DNA of 64,000 nt from Anaerobacillus sp. CMMVII (GTDB lineage: Bacteria > Bacillota > Bacilli > Bacillales > Anaerobacillaceae), in contig NZ_JACEHK010000001.1 in the NCBI RefSeq assembly GCF_025377685.1, forward strand, positions 426,885 through 490,884, read 5' to 3'. The notes beneath the pieces were generated by a model. That model was not told the DNA's origin, ran no database searches, and saw only the letters and a list, made by a program, of their open reading frames with translations. Within the stretch, counting starts at the first letter, position 1; each line of letters starts with the position of its first letter. Below, in pieces: positions 8,443 to 17,344 of the stretch. The position numbers were made by a program, and so were the translations under genes.

Positions 8443-8610
8443 AAAGGCTCTTTTCGTAACATTGTGGCTTTTTAACGTAAAATAATTGGAAAAATTCGTT
8501 AGATGGAGATATCACTCAATAAATTGAGTAAGAAAAGAGCACTACTTACTAAATAAGTAGTGAAATCTTAGTATTTTTACGAAAGCAACAAACTTTGCGA
8601 AAATAGCCTT
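8443..8610. mobile_element. MITE-like long inverted repeat
   Basis: The left end aaggctcttttcgtaac matches, as reverse complement, the right end gcgaaaatagcctt; subterminal tttttacgaaagcaac mirrors gtggctttttaacgtaaa. No ORF is present. Related elements occur at 43200, 36675 and 47854. It is flanked by two 20-bp palindromes. Confidence 0.65.
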
Positions 8611-8644
8611 ATGAAAACACTTATGAAAATAGAAGCATTGAGAA

Positions 8645-8664
8645 TTAATCAAACGTTTAATTAA
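8645..8664. repeat. 20-bp palindrome family, copy 3
   Basis: ttaatcaaacgtttaattaa, one mismatch from the consensus. Confidence 0.8.
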
Positions 8665-8820
8665 ATCTCGTGGTAAATGTTAAAAAACTTGATATAGAGC
8701 GCTTTTTCCAGCAATTAAATTATGAAAACTTTTATGAAAATAAGATCCTAAACATGTTTATTTAAATTTAGTTGATACCTTTTCCATAGAAGGTACGTCT
8801 AAATAAGTGGGGGCGATACC

Positions 8821-9273
8821 GTGAAAAAACTATGGATGATAATTTTAGTAACGATGACATTAGCTGCTTGTAACTCAGGAGAAGCCATTGAAGGGGTTTC
8901 TTATGAAGATAAGATTGTAATTGAAATTACATTGCATCAAAATTGGCAATCTAACCTTTTTTTTAGATTTAATAATACGAAGTTTATTTCTTATTTAAGA
9001 ACGAAAAGTAGTGTTAATGATCGTGAGTCAATGACTTTAATTATTGATGTAATAAAGAAAACCGAAGACACAACTTCCTTTGAATTTGTTCTTATCAATT
9101 CTGATTATGATGTTGTTCTAGCATTTGATGATGAGACAACAAAGAAGTACGCTTTGACTTTAAACAGTGAAGGTGAAGAAGGCGTGCTTGTTGTACACGG
9201 TGGTTCTGCTTTTCGGATACCCGTGGAGGAAACAAATGTCCTGAGGGAGCTTATCGGTAGCATTGATGATTAG
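8821..9273 (+). CDS. Hypothetical lipoprotein
   Basis: A 150-residue protein from a GTG start with GTGGGGGCG upstream. The signal peptide is KKLWMIILVTMTLAAC with lipobox LAAC. The mature part is beta-rich with no recognised domain (FEFVLINSDYDVVLAF, EGVLVVHGGSAFRI). It is followed by its own terminator and the second ECF sigma operon. Membrane-anchored extracytoplasmic protein of unknown function. Confidence 0.7.
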   Translation: MKKLWMIILVTMTLAACNSGEAIEGVSYEDKIVIEITLHQNWQSNLFFRFNNTKFISYLRTKSSVNDRESMTLIIDVIKKTEDTTSFEFVLINSDYDVVLAFDDETTKKYALTLNSEGEEGVLVVHGGSAFRIPVEETNVLRELIGSIDD

Positions 9274-9314
9274 GGTTATGTTCAACTTAAAAGCTAAGCT
9301 TTTTTAGCCAATCA

Positions 9315-9342
9315 GCCTATTCCTATGAATAGGTCTTTTTTT
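9315..9342 (+). terminator. Rho-independent terminator
   Basis: cctattc/gaatagg stem with a T-rich tail, after the lipoprotein gene. Confidence 0.75.
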
Positions 9343-9370
9343 CTTCCTAAAAAATATTTTTCTCGCAAAA

Positions 9371-9401
9371 TGAACTTTTTTCCTACCATAATACTCTTAT
9401 A
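9371..9401 (+). promoter_or_regulatory. Candidate ECF-type promoter
   Basis: TGAACTTTTTT (-35-like, 9371) and, about 17 bases on, ATACTCTTATAG, immediately before the sigma ribosome site. A TGAAC-type -35 element fits autoregulation by the encoded ECF sigma factor; this is inference. Confidence 0.4.
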
Positions 9402-9419
9402 GGGGAGAGAGGTGAGGTT

Positions 9420-9950
9420 ATGGATGTTGGTCAAATAGTGAAAAAAGCAAAAAAGGGTAACAAGGAAGCGTTACTGCAATTAGTAATGAATCAAAAAGAT
9501 GAGTATTATCGACTTGCATACACCTATATGGAAAATCAGCATGACGCCATGGATGCGATGGAAGAGATGATCCTGCGATTATATGAAAACATTGGCCAGC
9601 TTAAGAAAGAGGATGCCTTTTATAGCTGGAGCAAAACAATCCTCGTGAATAGCTGTAAATCGTTGTTGAGAAAGCGAAAAAAGCTAGTGCTCGTTGAGGA
9701 TTTCAACCAGTATATCGAGGCGGATATTCCTGATCCGTATCTTCATAGCGAGCAACAAATTGATATTCAACAGCTATTAATGAAGGTAAATCCACATCAA
9801 GCTGAAACGATTAAACTAAAGTACTTTCATGACCTCGATTACGAAACGATTGCACAAATAACCAATGTCTCAGTCGGAACAGTCAAATCACGGATTTTTG
9901 AAGGGTTGAAAAAGCTTAGACGTTTTTCCGGAGGTGGTAAAGATGAATAA
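9420..9950 (+). CDS. ECF-type RNA polymerase sigma factor
   Basis: A 176-residue sigma factor with GAGAGGTGAGG just upstream of the ATG. Region 2 (about residues 10-80) includes YYRLAYTYMENQHDAMDAMEEM and FYSWSKTILVNSCKSLLRKRKK; region 4 (about 115-170) includes LDYETIAQITNVSVGTVKSRIFEGLKKLR. The gene overlaps the next by 8 nt, the usual arrangement for ECF sigma/DUF4179-type anti-sigma pairs that respond to envelope stress. Confidence 0.9.
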   Translation: MDVGQIVKKAKKGNKEALLQLVMNQKDEYYRLAYTYMENQHDAMDAMEEMILRLYENIGQLKKEDAFYSWSKTILVNSCKSLLRKRKKLVLVEDFNQYIEADIPDPYLHSEQQIDIQQLLMKVNPHQAETIKLKYFHDLDYETIAQITNVSVGTVKSRIFEGLKKLRRFSGGGKDE

Positions 9951-11214
9951 CATAGAAAAGCAGTTAGAAAGAGAAAAACAACGGATTGATGCAATGTCAG
10001 CTCCACCAGAATTAGAGGGGCGCTTACGCAACACACTGAACACAAAGTCACAAAAACCAAGACGTTTCACTTCTCTATGGAAAATGGTAGCGGCGGCGCT
10101 CGTCCTTTTCACAATTGTCGGTTATCATTACAATGGTTTTGCTTATTATGGAAAAAAATTATTTGGCTTCGATGAGTTAGTGAACGGAACTCTACAGCAA
10201 CTAAACGAGGCCGGAATGGGCCAGGTTATTGACAAAACAATCTCTCTTGAGAACGGGACGGAACTCACGATCGATGGGATTATGACAGATGCAAATCGAA
10301 CCATTCTTTACTACACACTGACAAATCCTAATGGGGTTGAATACGGTGACGATTTTAGCCCTTCTGAAATCACTGGTTTTTTGACGAAAGCTTATGTGTC
10401 AAGTGGGACCGGACTTCTAAATGAAGAAGGAACTGAGCTAAAAGGAATGATGGATTTTGACGCCGTAAGTCCATTTGCTAAAAAACTAACGCTTCACTTC
10501 CGGCACCAATTAGAGAACGGACAGATGCTTCAAAAAGATCTTACCTTTCCATATAATCCAAACAAGGCATTACAAGCTGAGATCAAACAAACGATTAACA
10601 AGAAAATTCAATTCGATAAAGGAACGGCTACATTCAAAACACTTTCAGCTACGCCAACGATGACAGTCATTAAAGGGACCTTGAATGTCGAAAATTTTGA
10701 TCGGTTACCACTTGGATTACATGGGATTGACCTGATTGCCAATGGCAAACCCGTTGAAATTCTCGGCAGTAGCAGTAGTTCTTCGCTACGTGGAACTAAG
10801 TTCGAGATCAGATATGACGCACTGCCAGAACAATTAAATTCTCTAGAACTGCACATCAAGGAGTTTATCGGTTATGCCACTCTGCAAGAAACATATTCCA
10901 TACAGCAATCGATAGCATTGATGGGGGAATATGAACTCTTGATTAAAGATGTCAAAGTCACTCCAGAGCGGGTTGAATTGACAATTGCGACAGATGAATT
11001 TGTGCTACTCGATGGCGTCTCAATCGGAACTGACACTACTAAAACGCCATTACTAACAACGATTGGGCAAATAGATACGAAACAAGCAGATGGACGGATG
11101 TTAAAGGAACGAACTCTTTTATTTGAAACGACGACAATGCCAGACACACTCTTTATTGAGGGGATCCATTATTTAAAACAATACGATGAGCGAATTGCCA
11201 TTCCAATTAACTAG
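9943..11214 (+). CDS. DUF4179-type anti-sigma factor
   Basis: A 423-residue protein; the ATG at 9943 is used because GGAGGTGG precedes it. A cytoplasmic N-terminus of about 48 residues, one membrane helix (about 49-66, [19 protein letters not shown]), and a large extracytoplasmic region with a DUF4179-like part ([20 protein letters not shown]) and beta-rich repeats. Such proteins hold the partner sigma factor until an envelope signal arrives. Overlap with the sigma gene supports the pairing; the signal is unknown. Confidence 0.8.
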   Translation: MNNIEKQLEREKQRIDAMSAPPELEGRLRNTLNTKSQKPRRFTSLWKMVAAALVLFTIVGYHYNGFAYYGKKLFGFDELVNGTLQQLNEAGMGQVIDKTISLENGTELTIDGIMTDANRTILYYTLTNPNGVEYGDDFSPSEITGFLTKAYVSSGTGLLNEEGTELKGMMDFDAVSPFAKKLTLHFRHQLENGQMLQKDLTFPYNPNKALQAEIKQTINKKIQFDKGTATFKTLSATPTMTVIKGTLNVENFDRLPLGLHGIDLIANGKPVEILGSSSSSSLRGTKFEIRYDALPEQLNSLELHIKEFIGYATLQETYSIQQSIALMGEYELLIKDVKVTPERVELTIATDEFVLLDGVSIGTDTTKTPLLTTIGQIDTKQADGRMLKERTLLFETTTMPDTLFIEGIHYLKQYDERIAIPIN

Positions 11215-11287
11215 CAGCATTCGCAACAGCGGGTTGGTTGTGATAAAATCAACACTAGTAAAATTGATCGAAAAGGAAGTAGAACGA

Positions 11288-12664
11288 ATGGCTAAAGGAA
11301 GTACACCAGTTACAAAAAATGAAATTGTTGAAGTGATGATTGAGGATTTAACCCATGAAGGAGCAGGGGTAGCGAAAATAGATGGTTATGCCTTGTTTAT
11401 ACCAAAAGCGTTGCCAGGTGAGAAGGCATTGGTGAAGGTAATTAAAGTGAATAAAGGCTACGGTTTTGCAAGACTCTTAGAAGTCACAAAGAAAAGCGAG
11501 GACCGTGTTGACGATCCTGCTTGCCCAATTTTTGATCAATGCGGAGGGTGCCAGCTACAGCATTTAAGTTATGAAGGTCAGCTTAAGCAAAAACAAAAGC
11601 AGGTAAAGGATGTCCTAGAGCGAATTGGCAAAATTAAGGACATTGTCATTCATCCAACCTTAGGAATGAACGACCCGTGGCGCTACCGTAATAAAGCCCA
11701 AGTTCCATTTGCTGATCGTGAAGGTGGGTTAATTGCGGGCTTTTATAAAGAAAGAAGTCATGAAATTATTGATATGAATAGTTGTTTAATACAGCATGAA
11801 GAAAACGATAAAATTGTTCAGGCTGTCCGAGAAGTGGCTACAAGATTAGGCATCAAAGGCTACAACGAAGAAAAACATCAAGGAACATTGCGTCATGTTG
11901 TCGCTCGCTATGGGGTTAACACAGGTCAGCTCATGGTTGTCTTGGTGACCAGATCTCGTGAACTTCCTCATAAAAAAGAGCTAATTGAAGCTATTCAGGC
12001 GAAAATCCCGCATGTGACATCGATAGTACAAAACATCAATTCCAAGAAAACGAATGTAATTTTTGGAGAGGAAACGGTTGTTTTGGCAGGTGAAGAGTAC
12101 ATTTACGACACGATTGGTGACGTAAAATTTGCGATCTCAGCGCGGTCATTCTACCAAGTAAACCCTGAGCAGACCAAGGTACTCTATGACCAAGCACTTA
12201 AATATGCCCAACTAACAGGGGCAGAAACAGTAATTGACGCCTATTGTGGGATAGGAACGATCTCATTATTTTTAGCGCAGCGTGCAAAGCATGTGTACGG
12301 TGTTGAAATAGTTCCAGAAGCTATTGATGATGCAAAACGAAACGCAAAGCTAAACCATATGGAAAACGTAGACTTTGCAGTCGGTGAAGCAGAAAAAGTC
12401 ATTCCATGGTGGTACGCTCAGGGCATTCGTGCTGATGTCATCGTCGTTGATCCGCCAAGAAAAGGCTGTGACGAAGCGTTGCTCGATACCATTGTAAAAA
12501 TGAAACCAAAGCGAGTCGTTTACGTTTCATGTAATCCGGCGACCTTAGCTAGGGACCTACGAGTTTTAGAGGATGGTGGATTTAAGACAGTCGAAGTCCA
12601 ACCAGTCGATATGTTCCCTCATACAAATCATGTAGAGGTCGTTACCTATCTTGATTTAGTGTAA
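11288..12664 (+). CDS. rlmCD: 23S rRNA (uracil-C5)-methyltransferase RlmCD
   Basis: A 458-residue protein when started at the ATG at 11288, preceded by AAGGAAG; that matches the usual family length, and the open frame upstream to 11186 overlaps the anti-sigma gene. Domains: TRAM (about 10-65), the iron-sulfur motif [11 protein letters not shown] (C-x5-C-x2-C), a SAM site [16 protein letters not shown], the DPPRKGC motif and the catalytic [12 protein letters not shown]. It methylates 23S rRNA uridines (747 and 1939 in E. coli numbering). A terminator follows directly. Confidence 0.93.
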   Translation: MAKGSTPVTKNEIVEVMIEDLTHEGAGVAKIDGYALFIPKALPGEKALVKVIKVNKGYGFARLLEVTKKSEDRVDDPACPIFDQCGGCQLQHLSYEGQLKQKQKQVKDVLERIGKIKDIVIHPTLGMNDPWRYRNKAQVPFADREGGLIAGFYKERSHEIIDMNSCLIQHEENDKIVQAVREVATRLGIKGYNEEKHQGTLRHVVARYGVNTGQLMVVLVTRSRELPHKKELIEAIQAKIPHVTSIVQNINSKKTNVIFGEETVVLAGEEYIYDTIGDVKFAISARSFYQVNPEQTKVLYDQALKYAQLTGAETVIDAYCGIGTISLFLAQRAKHVYGVEIVPEAIDDAKRNAKLNHMENVDFAVGEAEKVIPWWYAQGIRADVIVVDPPRKGCDEALLDTIVKMKPKRVVYVSCNPATLARDLRVLEDGGFKTVEVQPVDMFPHTNHVEVVTYLDLV

Positions 12665-12677
12665 CGGTTAACAATGG

Positions 12678-12710
12678 AGAGGAGGCTAACTTTGTGTTAG
12701 TCTCTTTTTT
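12678..12710 (+). terminator. Rho-independent terminator of rlmCD
   Basis: gaggctaac/gttagtctc stem with a four-base loop and a T run. Confidence 0.8.
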
Positions 12711-12910
12711 ACTATTTTCGTATACTTTTTTTCATACTCCTCAGGTAACAAGTTAGAAAAGAAGCTCGCCGGACTTAGTGTTATGCCTAATGCAGCATAG
12801 TTGAATAGCAACAATCTATGCAAAAACAGCTTTATACAAAGAAGATTTTTGGTCCTTTATGTTAAAATTTAAATAAAGCCTTGTAGCTTTTTAGGAAAAG
12901 GGGAATTTGA

Positions 12911-13177
12911 ATGGTTGAAAAAGAAAATCAAAATAGAAAAGCAGTGATTGCATTAACTCTAGGTATTCTATCAATATTCGTACCAGGATTCGGAATTGTA
13001 ATTGGCGTAATTGGTATTATCATCTCAATAGCTGCCAAAAGAGAAATTGAAAGGACAAACGAAGAAGGTATCAGTTATGCAAATGCAGGTTTGATTTGCA
13101 GTGTGATTGGAATTGTAGCCCAACTTTTCTTGGTCCTAATTGGAATTATTTCTTTTCTTAATGTGCCTGCAGCTTAG
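12911..13177 (+). CDS. DUF4190-type small membrane protein
   Basis: An 88-residue protein with two hydrophobic segments joined by a short charged loop (AKREIERTNEEG). The AVIALTLGILSIFVPGFGIVIG start and the YANAGLICSVIGI second helix match the DUF4190 layout. AAAAGGGGAA precedes the ATG. Function unknown. It opens a series of small membrane genes to 14471. Confidence 0.7.
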   Translation: MVEKENQNRKAVIALTLGILSIFVPGFGIVIGVIGIIISIAAKREIERTNEEGISYANAGLICSVIGIVAQLFLVLIGIISFLNVPAA

Positions 13178-13224
13178 CGATCGTATTTATCTTAGTGAGT
13201 CATCATAAAATTGAGGTGATAGTC

Positions 13225-13401
13225 ATGTTTGATCAAATTAGTATCATTAACGCGTTGTATCAAGTAGTTATTTTTGCAGCGTTATTTGGAATTATCTATT
13301 TCGCTATTTCGTTGGTACGAGGCCTTAGTGACAATAAAAAAAGGTTAAAAAGACTAGAGGAACAGACTGAATACTTAATGAATAAAATTGAAGAAAAATA
13401 A
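13225..13401 (+). CDS. Small membrane protein with charged tail
   Basis: A 58-residue protein. The ATG at 13225 has TTGAGGTGAT at good spacing, whereas the open frame from 13195 does not. One membrane helix (about residues 8-32) and a coiled-coil-like tail KKRLKRLEEQTEYLMNKIEEK. Similar in design to the 55-residue protein at 3668. Function unknown. Confidence 0.65.
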   Translation: MFDQISIINALYQVVIFAALFGIIYFAISLVRGLSDNKKRLKRLEEQTEYLMNKIEEK

Positions 13402-13422
13402 GTAAAGTCAAAGGAGAAAGTC

Positions 13423-13718
13423 ATAAAACTGCCTAGGTGCTGGTCGTGTGAATATTCGTTTAAATGCCGTGAACTATATTATGGTCTAGGTCCAAAAAAT
13501 GTCCTAACTGTGGTTCAGACCAATATGTTACGGCTCAAAAAAGACGCCAAGGAGCATGGGGAGGGCCAATAACTGCATTGTTTATGTTCTTCCTTTTACA
13601 AGTATTCAATCTATCTTTTACGGTCAGTCTAATCCTTGGTATTACCTTAATAATCATTGTTCTGTTACTAAACCCATTTTTGTTAGAATTTACGTATAAA
13701 GACGAAGGGATTTTTTGA
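13423..13718 (+). pseudogene. CXXC zinc-ribbon membrane protein (TIGR04104-like), frameshifted, no ATG
   Basis: The reading KLPRCWSCEYSFKC...GLGP in one frame continues as KKCPNCGSDQYVTAQKRR in another, followed by two membrane helices and the end EFTYKDEGIF. The break is at the A6 run 13494-13499; one extra A restores a single zinc-ribbon protein with two CxxC pairs. The codon at the expected start position, six bases after AAGGAG, is ATA instead of ATG. The family (two CxxC knuckles then two TM helices) is widespread in Bacillus and of unknown function. Confidence 0.7.
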
Positions 13719-13817
13719 TTTATTGCTGCGTAAGGGAATGTAGTTCCAAGTATATGTTTATGAATGGTAAGGAAAATAAGCGGTGATGCTAAAGCTATCT
13801 AGTCAAGAGGTTGGTGA

Positions 13818-14471
13818 ACGAATATTAAACCTTGGATAAGAGTTCTTTTAATTGTAAGTGTTATTACATGCAGTATAGCGGTTGTCCAAAGACTCGGCGT
13901 ATTTACTTTATTGCTTCAAGGAGATCTGGATGCGATCCAGTTGCTCTTGAATGAAAATTTAGCAACCGTACTTTTTATTATGTTAGTTATGATGGTTATT
14001 CAGAATTCGTTTACAATCATTCCACTTATAGTTTTGATTACCGTTAATATTATGTTATTTGGTTTTTTCTACGGTGTAATTTGGAGTTGGATTACAAGTA
14101 TTATTGCTGCGGCTATCATCTTTATCGGTGTACGGTACTATTTTCAAGATTTTTTACTAAAAAGAATTAACACTGGTTTTAAAGAGAAAATAGAAGAAAA
14201 CGGATTGCTATTTGTGTTTGTAGGCAGAGTTTTTCCGTTCATACCTACCAGTATGGTTAATATAGCAGCGGGCGTAAGTTCTATCCATTTTAAAGACTTT
14301 CTGATAGCAACTAGTGCAGGTAATCTGTTGTTTTTCTTTGTTTTAGGACTAATTCCCTTGGGAATCGTTACATTAGAAGTCGATTATTACATTTTAGGGA
14401 TATTCTCGGTTATCATCCTGGTTGTTTATTTTAGTTATAAATTTATCTCCAAAAGAAGAACAGCTAGTTGA
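13818..14471 (+). CDS. TVP38/TMEM64 (VTT-domain) membrane protein, start uncertain
   Basis: The conserved region starts after the first recognisable start codon TTG at 13911 (186 residues), but the frame is open back to 13818 and encodes a plausible extra N-terminal helix (IKPWIRVLLIVSVITCSIA). At 13818 the codon is ACG, not ATG. A GTG at 13814 would work if one base is missing in the following gaata. Motifs: FVGRVFPFIPTSMVNIAAGVS and FKDFLIATSAGNL, the VTT/SNARE-associated signature; about six membrane segments. The family is linked to lipid scrambling or DedA-like transport; substrate unknown. Confidence 0.7.
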   Translation, partial: TNIKPWIRVLLIVSVITCSIAVVQRLGVFTLLLQGDLDAIQLLLNENLATVLFIMLVMMVIQNSFTIIPLIVLITVNIMLFGFFYGVIWSWITSIIAAAIIFIGVRYYFQDFLLKRINTGFKEKIEENGLLFVFVGRVFPFIPTSMVNIAAGVSSIHFKDFLIATSAGNLLFFFVLGLIPLGIVTLEVDYYILGIFSVIILVVYFSYKFISKRRTAS

Positions 14472-14636
14472 TGATTTTTCAATCAACTTAGGTGGAAGGA
14501 TTTGGGTTTAGGTTCGTAGAATTTAACTTAAATATCTAGTTGTGCGAATGGTTTCAACGCGTTTAAAATCTAGTGCGAAAAAAATGAATGCTGAAATTCA
14601 TTAAAGCGAGTAAAATTGTGAGATGGAGGAATTTAA

Positions 14637-15010
14637 GTGGGGATTTGGATGGATTGATGGGTAATGCTTCTGAAGTTAATATTCAAGATGTAAGAAAAGA
14701 ATTTGCTAAAGTATTAACGAAGGATGAGACGGTAGACAAAGCTTATAAACTAATAAGAGATCTTTTCATATTTACCAATAAACGATTGTTGCTAGTAGAT
14801 AAGCAAGGGTTAACAGGGAGAAAAGTGGAACTACATTCGATTCCATATAAAAGTATCACTCACTTTAGTATTGAAACCGCTGGCAACTTTGACTTAGATG
14901 CTGAACTTAAAATTTGGATTTCGGGAAGTGCAGCACCTATTCAAAAGCAATTTAATAAAAGCTTAAATATTTATGAACTTCAAAGCGTTTTAGCAGAATA
15001 CGTATTATAG
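14637..15010 (+). pseudogene. Bacterial PH-domain protein (bPH_1), frameshift near start
   Basis: The body NASEV...AEYVL with FIFTNKRLLLVDKQG and YKSITHFSIETAG is a bacterial pleckstrin-homology protein of ~124 residues. The only in-frame ATG upstream (14588) lacks a ribosome site. GGAGGA at 14625 points to GTG at 14637, which is out of frame unless one T is added to ttt at 14644-14646; the N-terminus then reads MGILDGLMGNASEV. Either a one-base deletion has broken the start or the base is missing from the assembly. If intact, a TTG at 14645 is the nearest alternative. Function of the family is unknown. Confidence 0.65.
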
Positions 15011-15013
15011 TAG

Positions 15014-15049
15014 AAAAAACTGGCGATCATTGATCGTCAGTTTTTTTTA
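15014..15049 (+). terminator. Rho-independent terminator
   Basis: ctggcgatc/gatcgtcag stem followed by eight T residues. The A-rich upstream side means it could also serve the convergent minus-strand gene at 15085. Confidence 0.8.
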
Positions 15050-15084
15050 GTGCTGCTTTGGAACTAAATAGGTAGAGGTGAGTG

Positions 15085-15378
15085 TTATTTTCTGGCAAGT
15101 TCTCTGCCGTTAAATAAAATGATAATTTCATTTTGTGTTTCTTTCGGAATTTTCTCCTCCGTTTTTATGCGAAGTTTTTCGTAGAAAAAGAAAATAGAAA
15201 AATTATAGATAAGAGCAACTCCAACGAACAGCAAACGTAATTGTAACAATCTTAAGGGCGATAGAAAAAAACCGAAAATAAGAGTAAGTAAAATGAGACC
15301 GATAAATAGAATAGCTCCATATAAATAAAGTTTTCTTTCAGTGGCCGTTAACTGGTCTTTCTGTTCATGTTCTACCAT
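15085..15378 (-). CDS. Hypothetical two-helix membrane protein
   Basis: A 97-residue protein. On the minus strand the ATG at 15378 follows AAGGAGTGACGCTT; the upstream GTG at 15387 would lie in the ribosome site. Two membrane helices (about residues 18-38 and 47-65) separated by SPLRLLQLR, then a charged tail with EKIPKETQNEIIILFNGRE. The family is not recognised with confidence. Confidence 0.6.
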   Translation of the reverse strand: MVEHEQKDQLTATERKLYLYGAILFIGLILLTLIFGFFLSPLRLLQLRLLFVGVALIYNFSIFFFYEKLRIKTEEKIPKETQNEIIILFNGRELARK

Positions 15379-15645
15379 AAGCGTCACTCCTTGTGTCTAC
15401 CCTGTTAATAGATTTCAATCTGAAACTTTCATAGGTGGTCCTAGAAGAGAGAGACCTATTATTCCTAATATATGTAGATTTATTTTGGGACAGAACGTAG
15501 AAAGTGATCATTGAGTACTTAACTATTTATTAACCATATTTGTCGGAGGGGTTCTACAAAAAATATAATGAAACTTGTCCCCCTTTTTCAAACTTTTTTG
15601 TATTTATAGAGTAGAAGGAAAAAAAGTATGGGAAGGGGAAACGTT

Positions 15646-16113
15646 ATGTTTGAAACAAATGTAAAATATGCACTGAATGTAGCACCTAGCATTATTGAAG
15701 AGGGGTTAACTCGTAAGGAAAGTGAATGGCTCTTAGATGGCCATTTTCTCTTTGAGGACCAAGAGGGAAATGACTTGTTTGTCGTCGTCAAAGAAAACGT
15801 CGACCATCGTGATGTTGGTGAACTATTTCGATATGAAGCACTATCAAATAATCCGAAAACAAGATATATGCTAATAGGCAAAACAATCTCAGACCTAATA
15901 AAAGAAGGATTAATCAAATGGGATTTTGAGTACAGAGAATTAGCAAGTTCAAAAACTAAAGTAATGCTGCAGCTATTGGTTTCAGAAATGATCGAAGAGG
16001 TTGTGCAATTGCAGAACTTTCAATATCAAATGGAGCAGTGCATCGACTTACTTACGATCGAATTAGATATGCTGCATTGTAGGGGTCTGACCCCCGCCGC
16101 GTTAAAGCTTTAA
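15646..16113 (+). CDS. Hypothetical protein with REP-derived C-terminus
   Basis: A 155-residue soluble protein; the ATG at 15646 follows GGAAGGGGAAACGTT. The body has alpha/beta character (RYEALSNNPKTRYMLIG, WDFEYRELASSKTKVMLQLLVSE) with no confident family. The last ten residues, RGLTPAALKL, are encoded by a REP-1 palindrome, which also provides the stop. The original C-terminus has therefore been replaced or truncated by the repeat. Confidence 0.65.
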   Translation: MFETNVKYALNVAPSIIEEGLTRKESEWLLDGHFLFEDQEGNDLFVVVKENVDHRDVGELFRYEALSNNPKTRYMLIGKTISDLIKEGLIKWDFEYRELASSKTKVMLQLLVSEMIEEVVQLQNFQYQMEQCIDLLTIELDMLHCRGLTPAALKL

Positions 16114-16133
16114 CGCAGTGGGGGTCAGACCCC
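16082..16133. repeat. REP-1 palindrome copy 3 (inside a gene end)
   Basis: 52-nt palindrome with GGGGTCTGACCCC ends; its TAAAGCTTTAA core supplies the stop codon of the upstream gene. It is followed by TTTTTT and may act as the terminator. Confidence 0.9.
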
Positions 16134-16240
16134 ATTTTTTCCTTTTTATTAGTACTATTTTCTATATTGTCGAATTTTTACCTACTTAATTGGGATACTA
16201 ACTTCTAAATCATCTAAATGTTAGAAAGGGTAGGGGCATC

Positions 16241-17341
16241 ATGAATTTTAAACCATATGAAGACGATTCTTTGTTGTTTTCAAAGAAGTCTGCTCGCAAT
16301 GTGTTTATTGTGTTAGTGTTGGTCTTTTTTTCTATCTATATTGGGTCTGAGCAGCTCGGGTATGTAGATATGGCGCTTTATGGCTATTTATGGGCGACAA
16401 TCGTTTGCTTTGTTTTGTTGACGATTAGAATTACGTCTTGGACGCTTCGTCCTCCAACGAGAAGGTTATGGAAACAAGGAATAAAAATGATGGCGAGTCC
16501 TAAAGGACTGAAGTTTGCTTTTAAAACCTTATACTCCAATTTTGGAGAACAGAAGTTTATTAGAAACCGTTCGTTTTTTCGTTGGGTTCAGCATATGTTC
16601 ATTTCTTGGGGAGTTTTAATTTCTTTTGCTATTACATTCGCGCTTGTATTGAATTGGATGCATTTTGAGTTAATTGAACCAAAAACATATGTCGTGGTCT
16701 TTTTCGGTCTACCGATGTTTCAGATGGAGGCTGATTCATTTTTGGCTTTCATGCTTTATCATGGCTTAAATTGGACCGGCATTGCGGTCATTATTGGATG
16801 TGGCATGGCCTTATACAGAAGGGTAACGGATCAAAAGAAGATTGTTGAGCAATCGAAGGAGTATGACTTTTTTCCACTCGTTCTTTTAATAGCTATCTCA
16901 ATCACTGGTTCTCTTTTAACTGTCTCTGCAATTTGGATGGAGGGCTTCTCGTATTTAGGAATTGCTTTAGCTCATCAAGTTACAGTTATTGTTTTTCTAC
17001 TGTATTTTCCATTTAGTAAGTTTTGGCATTTACCACTTCGTTTTTTGGCAATTGTAGTTCCTATGTATCATGCGATGGCAGAACAAAAGCCGTGTGCGAA
17101 ATGTGGACGAGAGTATGCAACTGCTACTCAAATTAAAGATGTTCAGATTGGGTTAGAAAAAAGGCAGTTGTCTGTTCCGATAGACAAAACGTCTCTTCAT
17201 TTTTCGGATCTGTGTTCAGAGTGCCGAAGAGTAAGCCATCGCTTGGGTGGATATGGTGCGAAAGTCCACTTAGGGCAGGCAAATATAGTACTAGAAAGTA
17301 ATGGCCGAAACGGTCTTCAAGCAGCGAAAGGAGAGGAATGA
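16241..17341 (+). CDS. NarI/DsrM-like membrane cytochrome b subunit with CXXC tail
   Basis: A 366-residue integral membrane protein, first gene of a six-gene redox operon. About seven hydrophobic segments; candidate haem-ligand histidines lie in WVQHMF, MLYHGLN, ALAHQV and KFWHLPLR, and the FSKFWH motif recalls the NarI/DsrM/HmeC family that oxidises menaquinol. After the last helix, a cytoplasmic tail carries two Cys pairs (CAKC and CSEC), likely a zinc or iron-sulfur knuckle. Inferred role: electron transfer between the quinone pool and the molybdoenzyme encoded 3 nt downstream. GAAAGGGTAGGGG precedes the ATG. Confidence 0.7.
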   Translation: MNFKPYEDDSLLFSKKSARNVFIVLVLVFFSIYIGSEQLGYVDMALYGYLWATIVCFVLLTIRITSWTLRPPTRRLWKQGIKMMASPKGLKFAFKTLYSNFGEQKFIRNRSFFRWVQHMFISWGVLISFAITFALVLNWMHFELIEPKTYVVVFFGLPMFQMEADSFLAFMLYHGLNWTGIAVIIGCGMALYRRVTDQKKIVEQSKEYDFFPLVLLIAISITGSLLTVSAIWMEGFSYLGIALAHQVTVIVFLLYFPFSKFWHLPLRFLAIVVPMYHAMAEQKPCAKCGREYATATQIKDVQIGLEKRQLSVPIDKTSLHFSDLCSECRRVSHRLGGYGAKVHLGQANIVLESNGRNGLQAAKGEE

Positions 17342-17344
17342 TAC

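Noticed and set aside
11186-11287. Upstream extension of rlmCD to 11186
   Set aside because: It overlaps the anti-sigma gene; the ATG at 11288 has a ribosome site and gives the normal family length.
15588-15917. 109-codon minus-strand frame
   Set aside because: Antisense shadow of the 15646 gene with no ribosome site.
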